DNA of 36,105 nt, taken from contig JACPEZ010000012.1 in assembly GCA_016183225.1 (NCBI GenBank), positions 1 to 36,105 on the forward strand. The letters are read 5' to 3'. Shown piece after piece: positions 22,759 to 31,500 of this stretch. The position numbers were made by a program, and so were the translations under genes. The notes beneath the pieces were generated by a model. That model saw only the letters and a list, made by a program, of their open reading frames with translations, had not been told where the DNA came from and did no database searches. Numbering within the stretch: the stretch's first letter is position 1; the number at the start of each line of letters is the position of its first letter. The stretch is from Candidatus Daviesbacteria bacterium (GTDB lineage Bacteria > Patescibacteriota > Microgenomatia > Daviesbacterales > UBA10151).

Positions 22759-24754
22759 ATGGTACTAAAAGTAATGCTACTATGTTGACGACTTTAATCA
22801 TGGGATTAATGGCCGGGCCGGCAGTATCTTTGTAGGGGTCACCCACAGTATCCCCTGTTACTGCTGCTTTATGGGCATCGCTGCCTTTACCCCCCAATTT
22901 TCCCGACTCAATATATTTTTTGGCATTATCCCAGGCAGCTCCACCGGTGGTCATGGAGATAGCCACAAAAATCCCTGTAACTATTGACCCCACCAGCATC
23001 CCGCCCAAAGCTACCGGACCTAAAGCAAATCCAACTATTACCGGCGCCAGAACCGGTATCAAAGCCGGAATTAACATTTCTTTTTGAGCAGAAGCCGTGA
23101 CAATTTCCACACATCTGGCATAATCCGGTTTGGCTTTTCCTTCCATAATACCCTTAATCACTCTAAATTGTCTTCTGACTTCCTCCACCACTGCCCCTCC
23201 GGCCTTTCCCACTGCTTCCATGGCAAAGGAAGCAAAAAGATAGGGGAGTGATCCTCCCACAAACAGCCCCACAATCACTTTGGGATCGGACAAACTAAAC
23301 TGCAAGTCTCTACCAATCGAGGCAAACTCCTGGGAATAAGCCGCAAACAAAACTAAAGCGGCCAGACCGGCCGAAGCTATGGCATAACCTTTGGTGACTG
23401 CCTTGGTGGTATTACCCACCGCATCCAGAGGATCAGTTACAGCCCGCACTTTCGAAGGCAGATTGGCCATCTCGGCAATCCCGCCGGCATTGTCGGTAAT
23501 CGGCCCAAAAGCATCAATGGTCACCACTGTCCCGGCCAGAGAAAGCATGGCTACAGCTGCCAGAGCAATGCCATACAAACCGGCCAGCCAGAAGCTAACC
23601 AGAACTGCCGCGGAAATAAGTATGACCGGCAAAAAAGTGGATTGCATGGAAATAGCCAGCCCGGCAATAATGTTGGTGGCATGACCGGTTTTGGAAGATG
23701 AAGCAATGTGCTGAACAGGTTTATACTGACTGCCCGTATAATATTCCGTAATCCAAAAAATCGCTCCTGTTACCAGCACTCCCACCAGTGAAGATAAATA
23801 TAAATTTAAAACATTAAATTCCGGATTTTGCCCCATTAAAGCTAAGGTCAGCGGATAAAACAAAATCAGGGCAAAAATGGTGGCGGCGGCCAGACCTTTG
23901 TAAAGCGCTCCCATAACATTTTTGCCTGTTAAACGGATTATTAAACTTCCAAAAATAGATCCAAAAATGGCTGCTGCCAGCAAAACCTGGGGATAAAGCA
24001 AAGCATTGGGATAGGTTGGCAAAATCAGCGCTCCCAATAAAATGGCTGCAATGGCTGTGACCACATGAGTTTCAAAAATATCCGCTGCCATGCCGGCATC
24101 ATCGCCTACATTATCACCCACATTGTCGGCAATCACAGCCGGATTTCTCGGATCATCCTCGGGAATGCCCGCTTCCAACTTGCCTACCAGATCGGCCCCC
24201 ACATCAGCTCCTTTGGTAAAAATGCCCCCACCCAAACGGGCAAAAACCGAAATCAAAGATCCGCCAAAACCCAAACCAACCAGAGCTTTTAAATCCTGAC
24301 CGCTCCACTGGAAAAAGCCAAAAACCGCTGCCAAAGCCAGCCCCACCACCAGAAATCCGGTGACTGCCCCACCTTTGTAAGCTAGAGAAAAAGCTTGCGG
24401 CAAACCCTGTTTGGCCTCTTCTGCCACCCGCACATTAGTTCGAACTGCCACACTCATACCGATAAATCCGGCCAAGGCGGAAAGAGTAGCGCCCACCAGA
24501 AAACCAATGGCGCTGTTTTGACCCAGGAAATAATAGATAACGCCTGCTAAAACTGCAGCCACCACAGCCACTACCATGTATTGTCTTTTCAAATAAGCTG
24601 CTGCTCCCACTTGAATGGCTCTGGCAATCTCCTGCATCCTCTCATCCCCTTTTGGTCGTCGCACAATATCCCAAATCAGATAGAGGCCATAAAAAATGGC
24701 TGCCCCTACGGCAGACCAGATGATTAAGTTAACGTTGCTGATAATTAAGTCCAC
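22748..24754 (-). CDS. hppA: Membrane-bound ion-translocating pyrophosphatase, probably K+-independent H+ type
   Basis: A 668-aa, about 16-helix membrane pump that couples PPi hydrolysis to ion export. The signature [18 protein letters not shown] and [25 protein letters not shown] are present, as are the C-terminal [18 protein letters not shown] residues. [13 protein letters not shown] carries Lys where K+-dependent enzymes have Ala, which points to the K+-independent class and so to H+ rather than Na+ transport. The start is GTG 24754, whose promoter ends 7 bases upstream. It would recover energy from PPi made during tRNA charging and polymer synthesis. Confidence 0.95.
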   Translation of the reverse strand: MDLIISNVNLIIWSAVGAAIFYGLYLIWDIVRRPKGDERMQEIARAIQVGAAAYLKRQYMVVAVVAAVLAGVIYYFLGQNSAIGFLVGATLSALAGFIGMSVAVRTNVRVAEEAKQGLPQAFSLAYKGGAVTGFLVVGLALAAVFGFFQWSGQDLKALVGLGFGGSLISVFARLGGGIFTKGADVGADLVGKLEAGIPEDDPRNPAVIADNVGDNVGDDAGMAADIFETHVVTAIAAILLGALILPTYPNALLYPQVLLAAAIFGSIFGSLIIRLTGKNVMGALYKGLAAATIFALILFYPLTLALMGQNPEFNVLNLYLSSLVGVLVTGAIFWITEYYTGSQYKPVQHIASSSKTGHATNIIAGLAISMQSTFLPVILISAAVLVSFWLAGLYGIALAAVAMLSLAGTVVTIDAFGPITDNAGGIAEMANLPSKVRAVTDPLDAVGNTTKAVTKGYAIASAGLAALVLFAAYSQEFASIGRDLQFSLSDPKVIVGLFVGGSLPYLFASFAMEAVGKAGGAVVEEVRRQFRVIKGIMEGKAKPDYARCVEIVTASAQKEMLIPALIPVLAPVIVGFALGPVALGGMLVGSIVTGIFVAISMTTGGAAWDNAKKYIESGKLGGKGSDAHKAAVTGDTVGDPYKDTAGPAINPMIKVVNIVALLLVPFLK

Positions 24755-24761
24755 GAGAAAG

Positions 24762-24791
24762 AATTTACACTACCCTGCTTTGTTTAGTCAA
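24762..24791 (-). promoter_or_regulatory. hppA promoter
   Basis: TTGACT (complement of 24786-24791), an 18-base spacer and TAAATT (complement of 24762-24767), 7 bases before the GTG start. No ribosome site. Confidence 0.6.
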
Positions 24792-24833
24792 GTACGGATC
24801 TTAACTGACGGGCTATCCTTACTATATCTCTTA

Positions 24834-25535
24834 CTATCGATATCTCTTAAACTTTTTCCACAATTGTTTGAGAAAACTAGGTTTTTGTTTACTTAATTCT
24901 CTTCTAATATATTGTAATTGAGCGAGAAAATCTCTTGTTGCCCGGGTGTTTTGCTCTCTTAATTCATTAACATGATAAGAGTATACTGACTCAGCTATTG
25001 CATAACCATACGTTAAATCCAAAATCATTAATTCCCAACTACCATCAGGATGAACAACAAACTCAAATGGATCATCAAAAGGTAATCTTATTCGTTCTGA
25101 ATTTGCAATATCCAAGTATTCTTTCGTTTTTCTGTCTATTGACTGGAAATTGCCAGGTTGCGTTAATTGTAGAAATACTCTATCAACATTTAATCTTGGC
25201 CTACTTCTTATCTCGTGAATATCGTGCAAAGAAGTTAGAAGACTCTTCCCATATATTTCACTACCATCTGCTTTTATATCTGTAACTAGCAATGTATTCC
25301 TTGAGCTTACTCGTAAAGTAGGCACAACAGGTAACCCTGCTTTTCTGAAAATATGCCAATTATTGATGTAACTCTGATTAAATTCTCTTTCAACGAGAAA
25401 TATCCGTCTTCTACCAACTCTACCTTCAAGAACATGTTTTGTCTCAGCGCCCTCAGGTATTTTAAAAACTCCGCTGATTTCTATTCCGATAGGTTTCCTG
25501 CCAGATTCAGGATTTGCTGTAATTTGTTCAGTCAT
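24834..25535 (-). CDS. Hypothetical protein, possibly kinase-fold related
   Basis: A 233-aa soluble protein that I do not recognise with confidence. FLVEREFNQSYINNWHIFRKAGLPVVPTLRV, then NTLLVTDIKADGSEIYG and later FEFVVHPDGSWELMILDLTYG, recall the hinge and the Asp-containing metal segment of aminoglycoside-phosphotransferase/protein-kinase-like folds, but no P-loop or HxD catalytic motif is clear, so it may be a divergent or inactive member. The C-terminus is basic (KQLWKKFKRYR). A TATAAT lies 17 bases before the ATG; there is no good ribosome site. Confidence 0.6.
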   Translation of the reverse strand: MTEQITANPESGRKPIGIEISGVFKIPEGAETKHVLEGRVGRRRIFLVEREFNQSYINNWHIFRKAGLPVVPTLRVSSRNTLLVTDIKADGSEIYGKSLLTSLHDIHEIRSRPRLNVDRVFLQLTQPGNFQSIDRKTKEYLDIANSERIRLPFDDPFEFVVHPDGSWELMILDLTYGYAIAESVYSYHVNELREQNTRATRDFLAQLQYIRRELSKQKPSFLKQLWKKFKRYR

Positions 25536-25552
25536 TTCTTGAACTATTATCT

Positions 25553-25558
25553 ATTATA
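25553..25558 (-). promoter_or_regulatory. -10 box of the hypothetical gene at 24834-25535
   Basis: A perfect TATAAT on the minus strand, 17 bases before the ATG. The -35 region is weak. A second candidate, GATAAT, lies closer to the start. Confidence 0.45.
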
Positions 25559-25585
25559 CAAGATGGAGAACAACAGCTAATAAAC

Positions 25586-28006
25586 TTATGCCAAATAGGC
25601 AGGTTGAAGAGGGAGAGGTTTGATGATTTTTGGTTGAGGGGAACGGATGAGGGCTACTTTTAACACATCATCCATGTGTTTGACAAACACAAATTTTAGA
25701 TCTTTTTGGACATAATCCGGAATATCTTCCAGATCTTTCTGATTATCCGCAGGCGCAATAATAATTTTCACCCCTGCCCTGTGAGCTGCCAGAATTTTCT
25801 CTTTAAATCCGCCTATTTCCAAAACTCTTCCCCGCAGCGTCACCTCCCCTGTCATGGCCACATCTTTCCGGACCGGAATTCTGGTAAAAGCGGAAACAAT
25901 GGCAGTAGTTAAGGTTATGCCTGCCGAAGGCCCGTCTTTGGGGATAGCTCCTTCCGGCACATGCACATGCACGTCAACTTTTTGGAAAAATCTCTCCGGC
26001 AAACCAAGAGAAGCCCAATGAGCCCTGACATAGCTCATGGCAGCTTGTCCCGACTCTTTCATCACATCACCTAACTGACCTGTCAACAGCAAACCTCCTT
26101 TACCCGGCATCAGAGTTACCTCAATAAAAAGCACTTCTCCCCCGGCCTCTGTCACGGAAAGACCTGTCACCATACCCACCTCATCTTCTTTCTCAGCCAA
26201 AATCGGCAAAAACTTGATCGGTCCCAAAAACTTATGAATGTCATCCGGAGCAATAGCAAAATTTTTGGCCTCGCCGTTTGCTTCAGCCACTTTTCTGGCC
26301 ACTTTTCTGATCACGGCAGACAGTTCTCGTTCCAAATTCCTCACTCCCGCTTCCCGGGTATATTCTCTAATGAGCGAATATATTGCCTCATCGTTAAATT
26401 CAATCTGGTTTGGTTTTAACCCGTGATTGGTAATTTGTTTGGGAACCAAAAACTTTTTGGCAATATGGAATTTCTCGTCTTCTGTATAACCCGGATAGCG
26501 GATCACTTCCAGTCTATCTCTTAAAGCAAAAGGGATAGTATCCAGAATATTGGCAGTGGTGATAAACATCACATTGGACAAATCATAGGGCACTTCCAGA
26601 TAATGATCGGAAAATCCTTCGTTTTGTTCAGGATCCAAAGCTTCCAGCAGGGCTGCCGAAGGATCGCCGCGGTAATCTGCCCCCAGCTTGTCCAGTTCAT
26701 CCAGCATAAAGACCGGGTTGGAGGCGCCTGTCTGCTTAATCCCTTGGATAATTCTTCCCGGCATGCTGCCTACATAAGTTCTCCTATGACCTCTGATCTC
26801 CGCTTCATCTCTGATACCTCCCAAAGAGACTTTGACAAATTTTCTGTTCAAAGCCCGGGCAATTGATTTACCAATCGAGGTCTTACCCGTGCCGGGAGGA
26901 CCGACAAAACAAAGAATTGGCCCCTTCATTTTGCCTGCCAGTTTATGAACAGCCAAAAACTCAACTATTCTTTCCTTAACTTTCTTTAAGCCGTAATGAT
27001 CTTCATCCAAAATCTCTTCTGCTTTTTTCAAGTCAATTTTACCGTCTCGGGCGACTTTCCAGGGCAGATCTGTCAACCATTCAATGTAATTTCTAATGTA
27101 GCCTGCTTCAGGATTATAAGCAGACATTTTGGCCAGCCTGCCCAGCTCTTTTTTGGCCCGGTCCTGCACCTCTTTGGGCATGCCGGCCTTTTTAATCTTC
27201 AGCTCAAACTCTTTAATTTCGCTGTGCTCGCCTTCCCCTCCTCCCAGCTCTTCCTCGATACTTCTCATCTGTTCCCGCAGGATCGCCTCTTTGGTCATAC
27301 GGGAAACCCGCTCCTGGGTTTGTTTATTCAGCTTTTGGGAAATTTCCATAATCCTGATTTCTTTGGCTAAAAGTTCGGAGAGTCTCTGCAAACGCTCCTG
27401 GGCCAAGGTCATCTCCAGGATTTGCTGTTTATCAATGGTTTTAAAATCAATGGCCTGGGTCACGGAATTTACCAGCTGGTTGGGATCATCGGAATAAGTA
27501 AATAAAGACCAGTTGGCAAAATTGGCAGCATCAAAAAAAGGATTTCCGCCCAGTTCCAAAAAGCGCTTGACCTGATCTCTGACAGTTCTGATTAAAGCTT
27601 CTGTTTGCTCGCTTTTTTCATAAAGCTCCGGTATTTCTTCAATTTCCGCTTCCAGGAAAGGCTCTGTTTTTACAAAATTTTTAAGATAGACTCTGGCTAC
27701 GCCTTCTGCCTGCAAAGTATACTCGCCCTCGGGATTTTTCACCACCCGGCGGATCAAACAAACCGTACCTACCCTGTAAAGATCTTTTTCAGTCGGCTCT
27801 TCAATGCGGGAATTTTTTTGGGTCACAAAAACTATCAGTTTATCAGTGTTCCAGGCGGTATCCAAGGCTGCCTTGGATTTGGCGCGACCGGAAATAATGG
27901 GCACGGAATTGCCCGGGAAAATAACCGTATCGCGCAAAGGGCCTACCGGCATGGTAGGATTAAATTTGATTGGTTCATGTATGAATGGTCTTAAAGGTTC
28001 AGGCAT
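25586..28006 (-). CDS. lon: ATP-dependent Lon protease
   Basis: An 806-aa protease of the LonA type. The N-terminal substrate-binding domain covers about 15-210 ([16 protein letters not shown]), followed by a helical linker. The AAA+ module has Walker A GPPGTGKT (about 369-376) and Walker [10 protein letters not shown] (about 431-439). The C-terminal protease domain has catalytic Ser694 in KDGPSAGIT and Lys735 in GGFKEK. It degrades misfolded and regulatory proteins in the cytoplasm. ATG 28006 is preferred to the TTG three codons upstream. The promoter is overlaid by a CIRCE-like element, so heat-shock control by HrcA is likely. It follows cobO by 32 bases. Confidence 0.97.
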   Translation of the reverse strand: MPEPLRPFIHEPIKFNPTMPVGPLRDTVIFPGNSVPIISGRAKSKAALDTAWNTDKLIVFVTQKNSRIEEPTEKDLYRVGTVCLIRRVVKNPEGEYTLQAEGVARVYLKNFVKTEPFLEAEIEEIPELYEKSEQTEALIRTVRDQVKRFLELGGNPFFDAANFANWSLFTYSDDPNQLVNSVTQAIDFKTIDKQQILEMTLAQERLQRLSELLAKEIRIMEISQKLNKQTQERVSRMTKEAILREQMRSIEEELGGGEGEHSEIKEFELKIKKAGMPKEVQDRAKKELGRLAKMSAYNPEAGYIRNYIEWLTDLPWKVARDGKIDLKKAEEILDEDHYGLKKVKERIVEFLAVHKLAGKMKGPILCFVGPPGTGKTSIGKSIARALNRKFVKVSLGGIRDEAEIRGHRRTYVGSMPGRIIQGIKQTGASNPVFMLDELDKLGADYRGDPSAALLEALDPEQNEGFSDHYLEVPYDLSNVMFITTANILDTIPFALRDRLEVIRYPGYTEDEKFHIAKKFLVPKQITNHGLKPNQIEFNDEAIYSLIREYTREAGVRNLERELSAVIRKVARKVAEANGEAKNFAIAPDDIHKFLGPIKFLPILAEKEDEVGMVTGLSVTEAGGEVLFIEVTLMPGKGGLLLTGQLGDVMKESGQAAMSYVRAHWASLGLPERFFQKVDVHVHVPEGAIPKDGPSAGITLTTAIVSAFTRIPVRKDVAMTGEVTLRGRVLEIGGFKEKILAAHRAGVKIIIAPADNQKDLEDIPDYVQKDLKFVFVKHMDDVLKVALIRSPQPKIIKPLPLQPAYLA

Positions 28007-28015
28007 AATAATCAA

Positions 28016-28042
28016 TTAGCAGATTAACATAAAGAGTGCTAA
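28016..28042. promoter_or_regulatory. CIRCE-like HrcA operator upstream of lon
   Basis: TTAGCAGAT, a 9-base spacer, then GAGTGCTAA. Against the CIRCE consensus (TTAGCACTC-N9-GAGTGCTAA) the right half is 9/9 and the left half 6/9, with exact spacing. It lies across the lon promoter, its usual place in HrcA-controlled genes. Confidence 0.7.
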
Positions 28043-28049
28043 AAGTCAA
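28021..28049 (-). promoter_or_regulatory. lon promoter
   Basis: On the minus strand TTGACT (complement of 28044-28049), a 17-base spacer and TAATCT with a TGT extension (-10 is the complement of 28021-28026). Predicted transcription starts about 8 bases before the lon ATG. The CIRCE-like element overlaps the spacer and the -10. Confidence 0.6.
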
Positions 28050-28572
28050 TACCCTTTTTAGCCAGAAATCCTTTTTGAAAAGGATGTTTTATTTCCCTCA
28101 TCTCTGTAGCCAAATCTGCCAGCTCAACTAGCTTTTCGGGCGCGTGATGACCCGTTAACACCAAATCCACTTGATCGGGTTTATCTTTAATCAGTTTAAC
28201 AGCTTTTGAAAGAGGAAGCAAATTGGAAGAAACAGCCCCAACCAGCTCATCAGCCACCACCACATCCCATTTGCCCGATAGTACCTCAGCGTAAAGCATC
28301 TTGTATGTTTCTCTGGCAGCCTTTTTATGCTCTTTAAGAGGTAGTTTATCCCCTAAAATTTTTACAAACCCCTTACCACCCTGGATTATTTTTACCAGCG
28401 GAGCAAGTTTTTTAATACCCAACAGTTCTCCGGTAAACCAGATTTTGCCAAATTGCACAATTAAACATTTCCTATTATATCCAGCGGCCCGAAGCACCAG
28501 TCCCAGCGCTGCTGTTGTTTTACCTTTACCTTCACCTGTATAAAGAATAACCAAACCTTTTTCAGAATTCAC
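28039..28572 (-). CDS. cobO: Cob(I)alamin adenosyltransferase (CobO/BtuR/CobA type)
   Basis: A 177-aa P-loop enzyme that adds the adenosyl group to cobalamin or corrinoids. The P-loop TGEGKGKTTAALG is at residues 12-24. VVVADELVGAV is the Walker-B-like segment, VDLVLTGHHAPE is the conserved middle block and KHPFQKGFLAKKGIDF is the family C-terminus. Placed directly after the adenosylcobalamin-dependent nrdJ, it probably supplies that enzyme's cofactor from salvaged B12; no corrin-synthesis genes are in view. It starts with GTG 28572. An extended -10 (TGTTAAAAT) ends 9 bases upstream, so it may also have its own promoter. Confidence 0.92.
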   Translation of the reverse strand: MNSEKGLVILYTGEGKGKTTAALGLVLRAAGYNRKCLIVQFGKIWFTGELLGIKKLAPLVKIIQGGKGFVKILGDKLPLKEHKKAARETYKMLYAEVLSGKWDVVVADELVGAVSSNLLPLSKAVKLIKDKPDQVDLVLTGHHAPEKLVELADLATEMREIKHPFQKGFLAKKGIDF

Positions 28573-28581
28573 AGTTCTGGT

Positions 28582-28590
28582 ATTTTAACA
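28582..28590 (-). promoter_or_regulatory. Candidate internal promoter for cobO
   Basis: TGTTAAAAT on the minus strand includes the nrdJ stop codon and ends 9 bases before the cobO GTG. There is no clear -35, so this is tentative. Confidence 0.35.
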
Positions 28591-31500
28591 CAAGGAGTAG
28601 CCACAGGAGTGGCATTTTTTGCAGCCTTCTTCCATGACAAAGGAGGCGCTGCCGCATTCCGGACAAAGATCAACATTTGTGGAAGTAGTCAGATTTAAAG
28701 GAACCTGTTCTATCTCTCCTTTGCTAACCCCGTTTAAAGCCAGATCTTCAGATAACACCTTGGCAATGGCATCTGCCAAACTTAACACCCTGTTTTTACC
28801 AAACCCCACCGAAGAAGCCCCCCCAATTCCCTTAAGCTGGGAGATAATTTTTGAAGCCACCTCTTTGGGATCCACTGCTCCGCCATTTCTACCCAGTCTT
28901 AAAGAAAGCGACACCAGCCTGCCCATGGCCTCCGCATCAGCCATGGTGTGCATGCCGCCTTTACCCACTGTCACAAATACCTCAAACGGCTGGTCATGCT
29001 CATTCCTGTTAACCGTAATAAAAGCTTCCCCCACCGGGGTGGAAATTTTATAAGTCCTGCCCCGCAAAATCATGGGCCGGCCTGCTACAGGAGCCGGCTG
29101 CAAGGTTGATGAAACGTTTAATACCTGGGTGCTTTTAGAACCGTCCCGATAAATGGTAATGCCGTTGCAGCCGGTCTGCCAGGCCAGCAGGTAGGCGGTT
29201 TTGACATCTTCCACTGTAGCCGAATTGGGCAGATTGATGGTTTTGGAAACTCCATTGTCGGTATATTTTTGAAAGGCAGCCTGCATTTTAACATGCCGCT
29301 CCGGAGAAATCTCCGGCGCAGTCACAAAAACCTCCTGCCAGCTATCCGGCACCTCTTGTAAACCCTTAACCGATCCCCTATCCAGCACTTTTTTGGCCAG
29401 ATCATCGGAGTAAAAACCCTCTTTTCTGGCAATATCCTCGAAAGTCTGATTGGCAATGGTCAAAAGCCTCATGTTATCTCCCGCTCCTTTGGCTTTGTGA
29501 ATATAGGCCAGGGCAAAAACCGGCTCAATGCCGGATGAACAATCACCAATAATGGAGATTGTACCTGTCGGGGCAATGGTAGTAACTGTTGAATTGCGGA
29601 TAGGCTTATCCTTGGCATAAATAGAGTGTGCCCAGCTTGGAAAAGGCCCGCGTCCCAGAGCCAGCTCCTCTGACTTGGCGTGTCCTTCCTCATTGATAAA
29701 TTTCATTACCCGCTCTCCCATTTCCAGCGCCTTTTGGGAGTTATAAGGAATTTTGAGTTTAAACAGCATATCGGCAAAACCCATCACGCCCAAGCCGATC
29801 CGGCGGTTTTTATGCACTTCCTCATAAAATTTACCTAAATTAATTGAGCCTAAATTACAAGCATCCCATGGCGCCAGGGGTTGCTCTCCACACCCGCGGC
29901 TGACAATTCCCTCCGTAATCCAAGTGTCGGAAATTGGTTCATGCAGATCATAAACTTTCTCTATGCCATCCGCTTCAATAGAAATAATTTGCGTAAGCCA
30001 TGTATTGCCTGTTAGAGAAAATTTCAACCTTGCTTCTTGTAATCGTTGCTGCTTTTGAGGATGAGTAAGTCCAATCTGCTCAACAAAAGTCTTCATGCTT
30101 GCTCCAGAGATTATCACCTCATATTGTTGATGTTTAGAAACAATAATCCTCTCTCCTATATGACCGTCTTTAACTAGCCCAATTGTCACAACCCGTCCAT
30201 GAATACCAAAACAAAGAAGGATTCTTCGTATATCTAAAGCAAGTTGTTTGCTTGTGGTCTTTAAGCGCAGGAATGGATGGGTACTGGTAAGATTTACATT
30301 ACCGTCAGTGCTGAATAAACCATCTAAAATACCCTTTAAAAATTCCCTGTTTGTTTGTTGATATTCTATAGGAATCCGTTTTTCGTAAGAATATGCGGGT
30401 TTCAAATACGACTGTTTAACGAGCAAGGCTGCCCCGCTGCTGTTTTGGACAGTAAAGTTTGCTGACAGGCCTTTGCTTGCATCAAGACTCACAAACTTTG
30501 ATCCGGCTTTCTTTAAAATATTTCTAATTATTTCATTCCATTCTTTCTCGCTTGTGTTAATTGCCACTTTAACCACATTTCTTTTAATAGAAGTTTCTGT
30601 AATACATCCATCTCCTATAAGAACCCCTACAAAAAATCCATACTCTTTCTCACTCCATCCTTTTGGTAAATCAAATACAGGCCTATCCGGCATCAGAGCC
30701 GATGCAACTCTCACCATATCGCCTGCTTTTAATTGATCAAGCCGAAGTGCAGTAAATTTTTTATTGGCAGAATTTTTTGTTCTATCCTCATGTACAATCG
30801 CATGGAATTGATGCGCTGCGGTTGCTCTGACTTCCGCACCGTCAGAAAATCTTACCCGATAGACCGGACGACTGTTGTAAACTTCAATCGCATCTACTAA
30901 GCCGCTTCCCAAAATTGTACTAATGCGTTCTCCTGTTTTAATCTCATCGGCTCTTTTCCATCCATTTTCTGTGGATACCAGCGTATCTCCAGTCACACAG
31001 GGGTTTGTACTCTCGATGGTTTCCAGTTTGGGTACGGGATTGGCAGGGGAGTTGTTAATCCGGTCAATAAAAATCAAGCCCGGGTCTCCCGTGTGCCAGG
31101 CCCGTTCTACGATTTCATCAAAAACCTGCTTTGCGTTAAGTTTACCCACCGCCTCACCGTTGTGCGGAGCCACCAGCTCATAGTCTTCTCCTTTTGCCAC
31201 AGCTTCCATAAATCGGTCTGTGGCAGCCACCGAAATATTAAAATTGGCAATCTGTTTATCCAAAAGCAGTGTTTTAAGATAGCCCCTGGCGCTATCATCG
31301 GGCAAAAGCGGAGCTATGCCCTCGTAGACCGGTTTGTTTAAATCGTCAAGTTCTGCTTTGGACCTGATAAAATCCAAAATATCGGGGTGGTCAACTCGTA
31401 AAATCCCCATATTGGCTCCGCGTCTGGTACCACCCTGCTTGATAGATTCTGTGGCCGCATTAAATACCCTAAGGAACGACACCGGGCCGGAAGCTACTCC

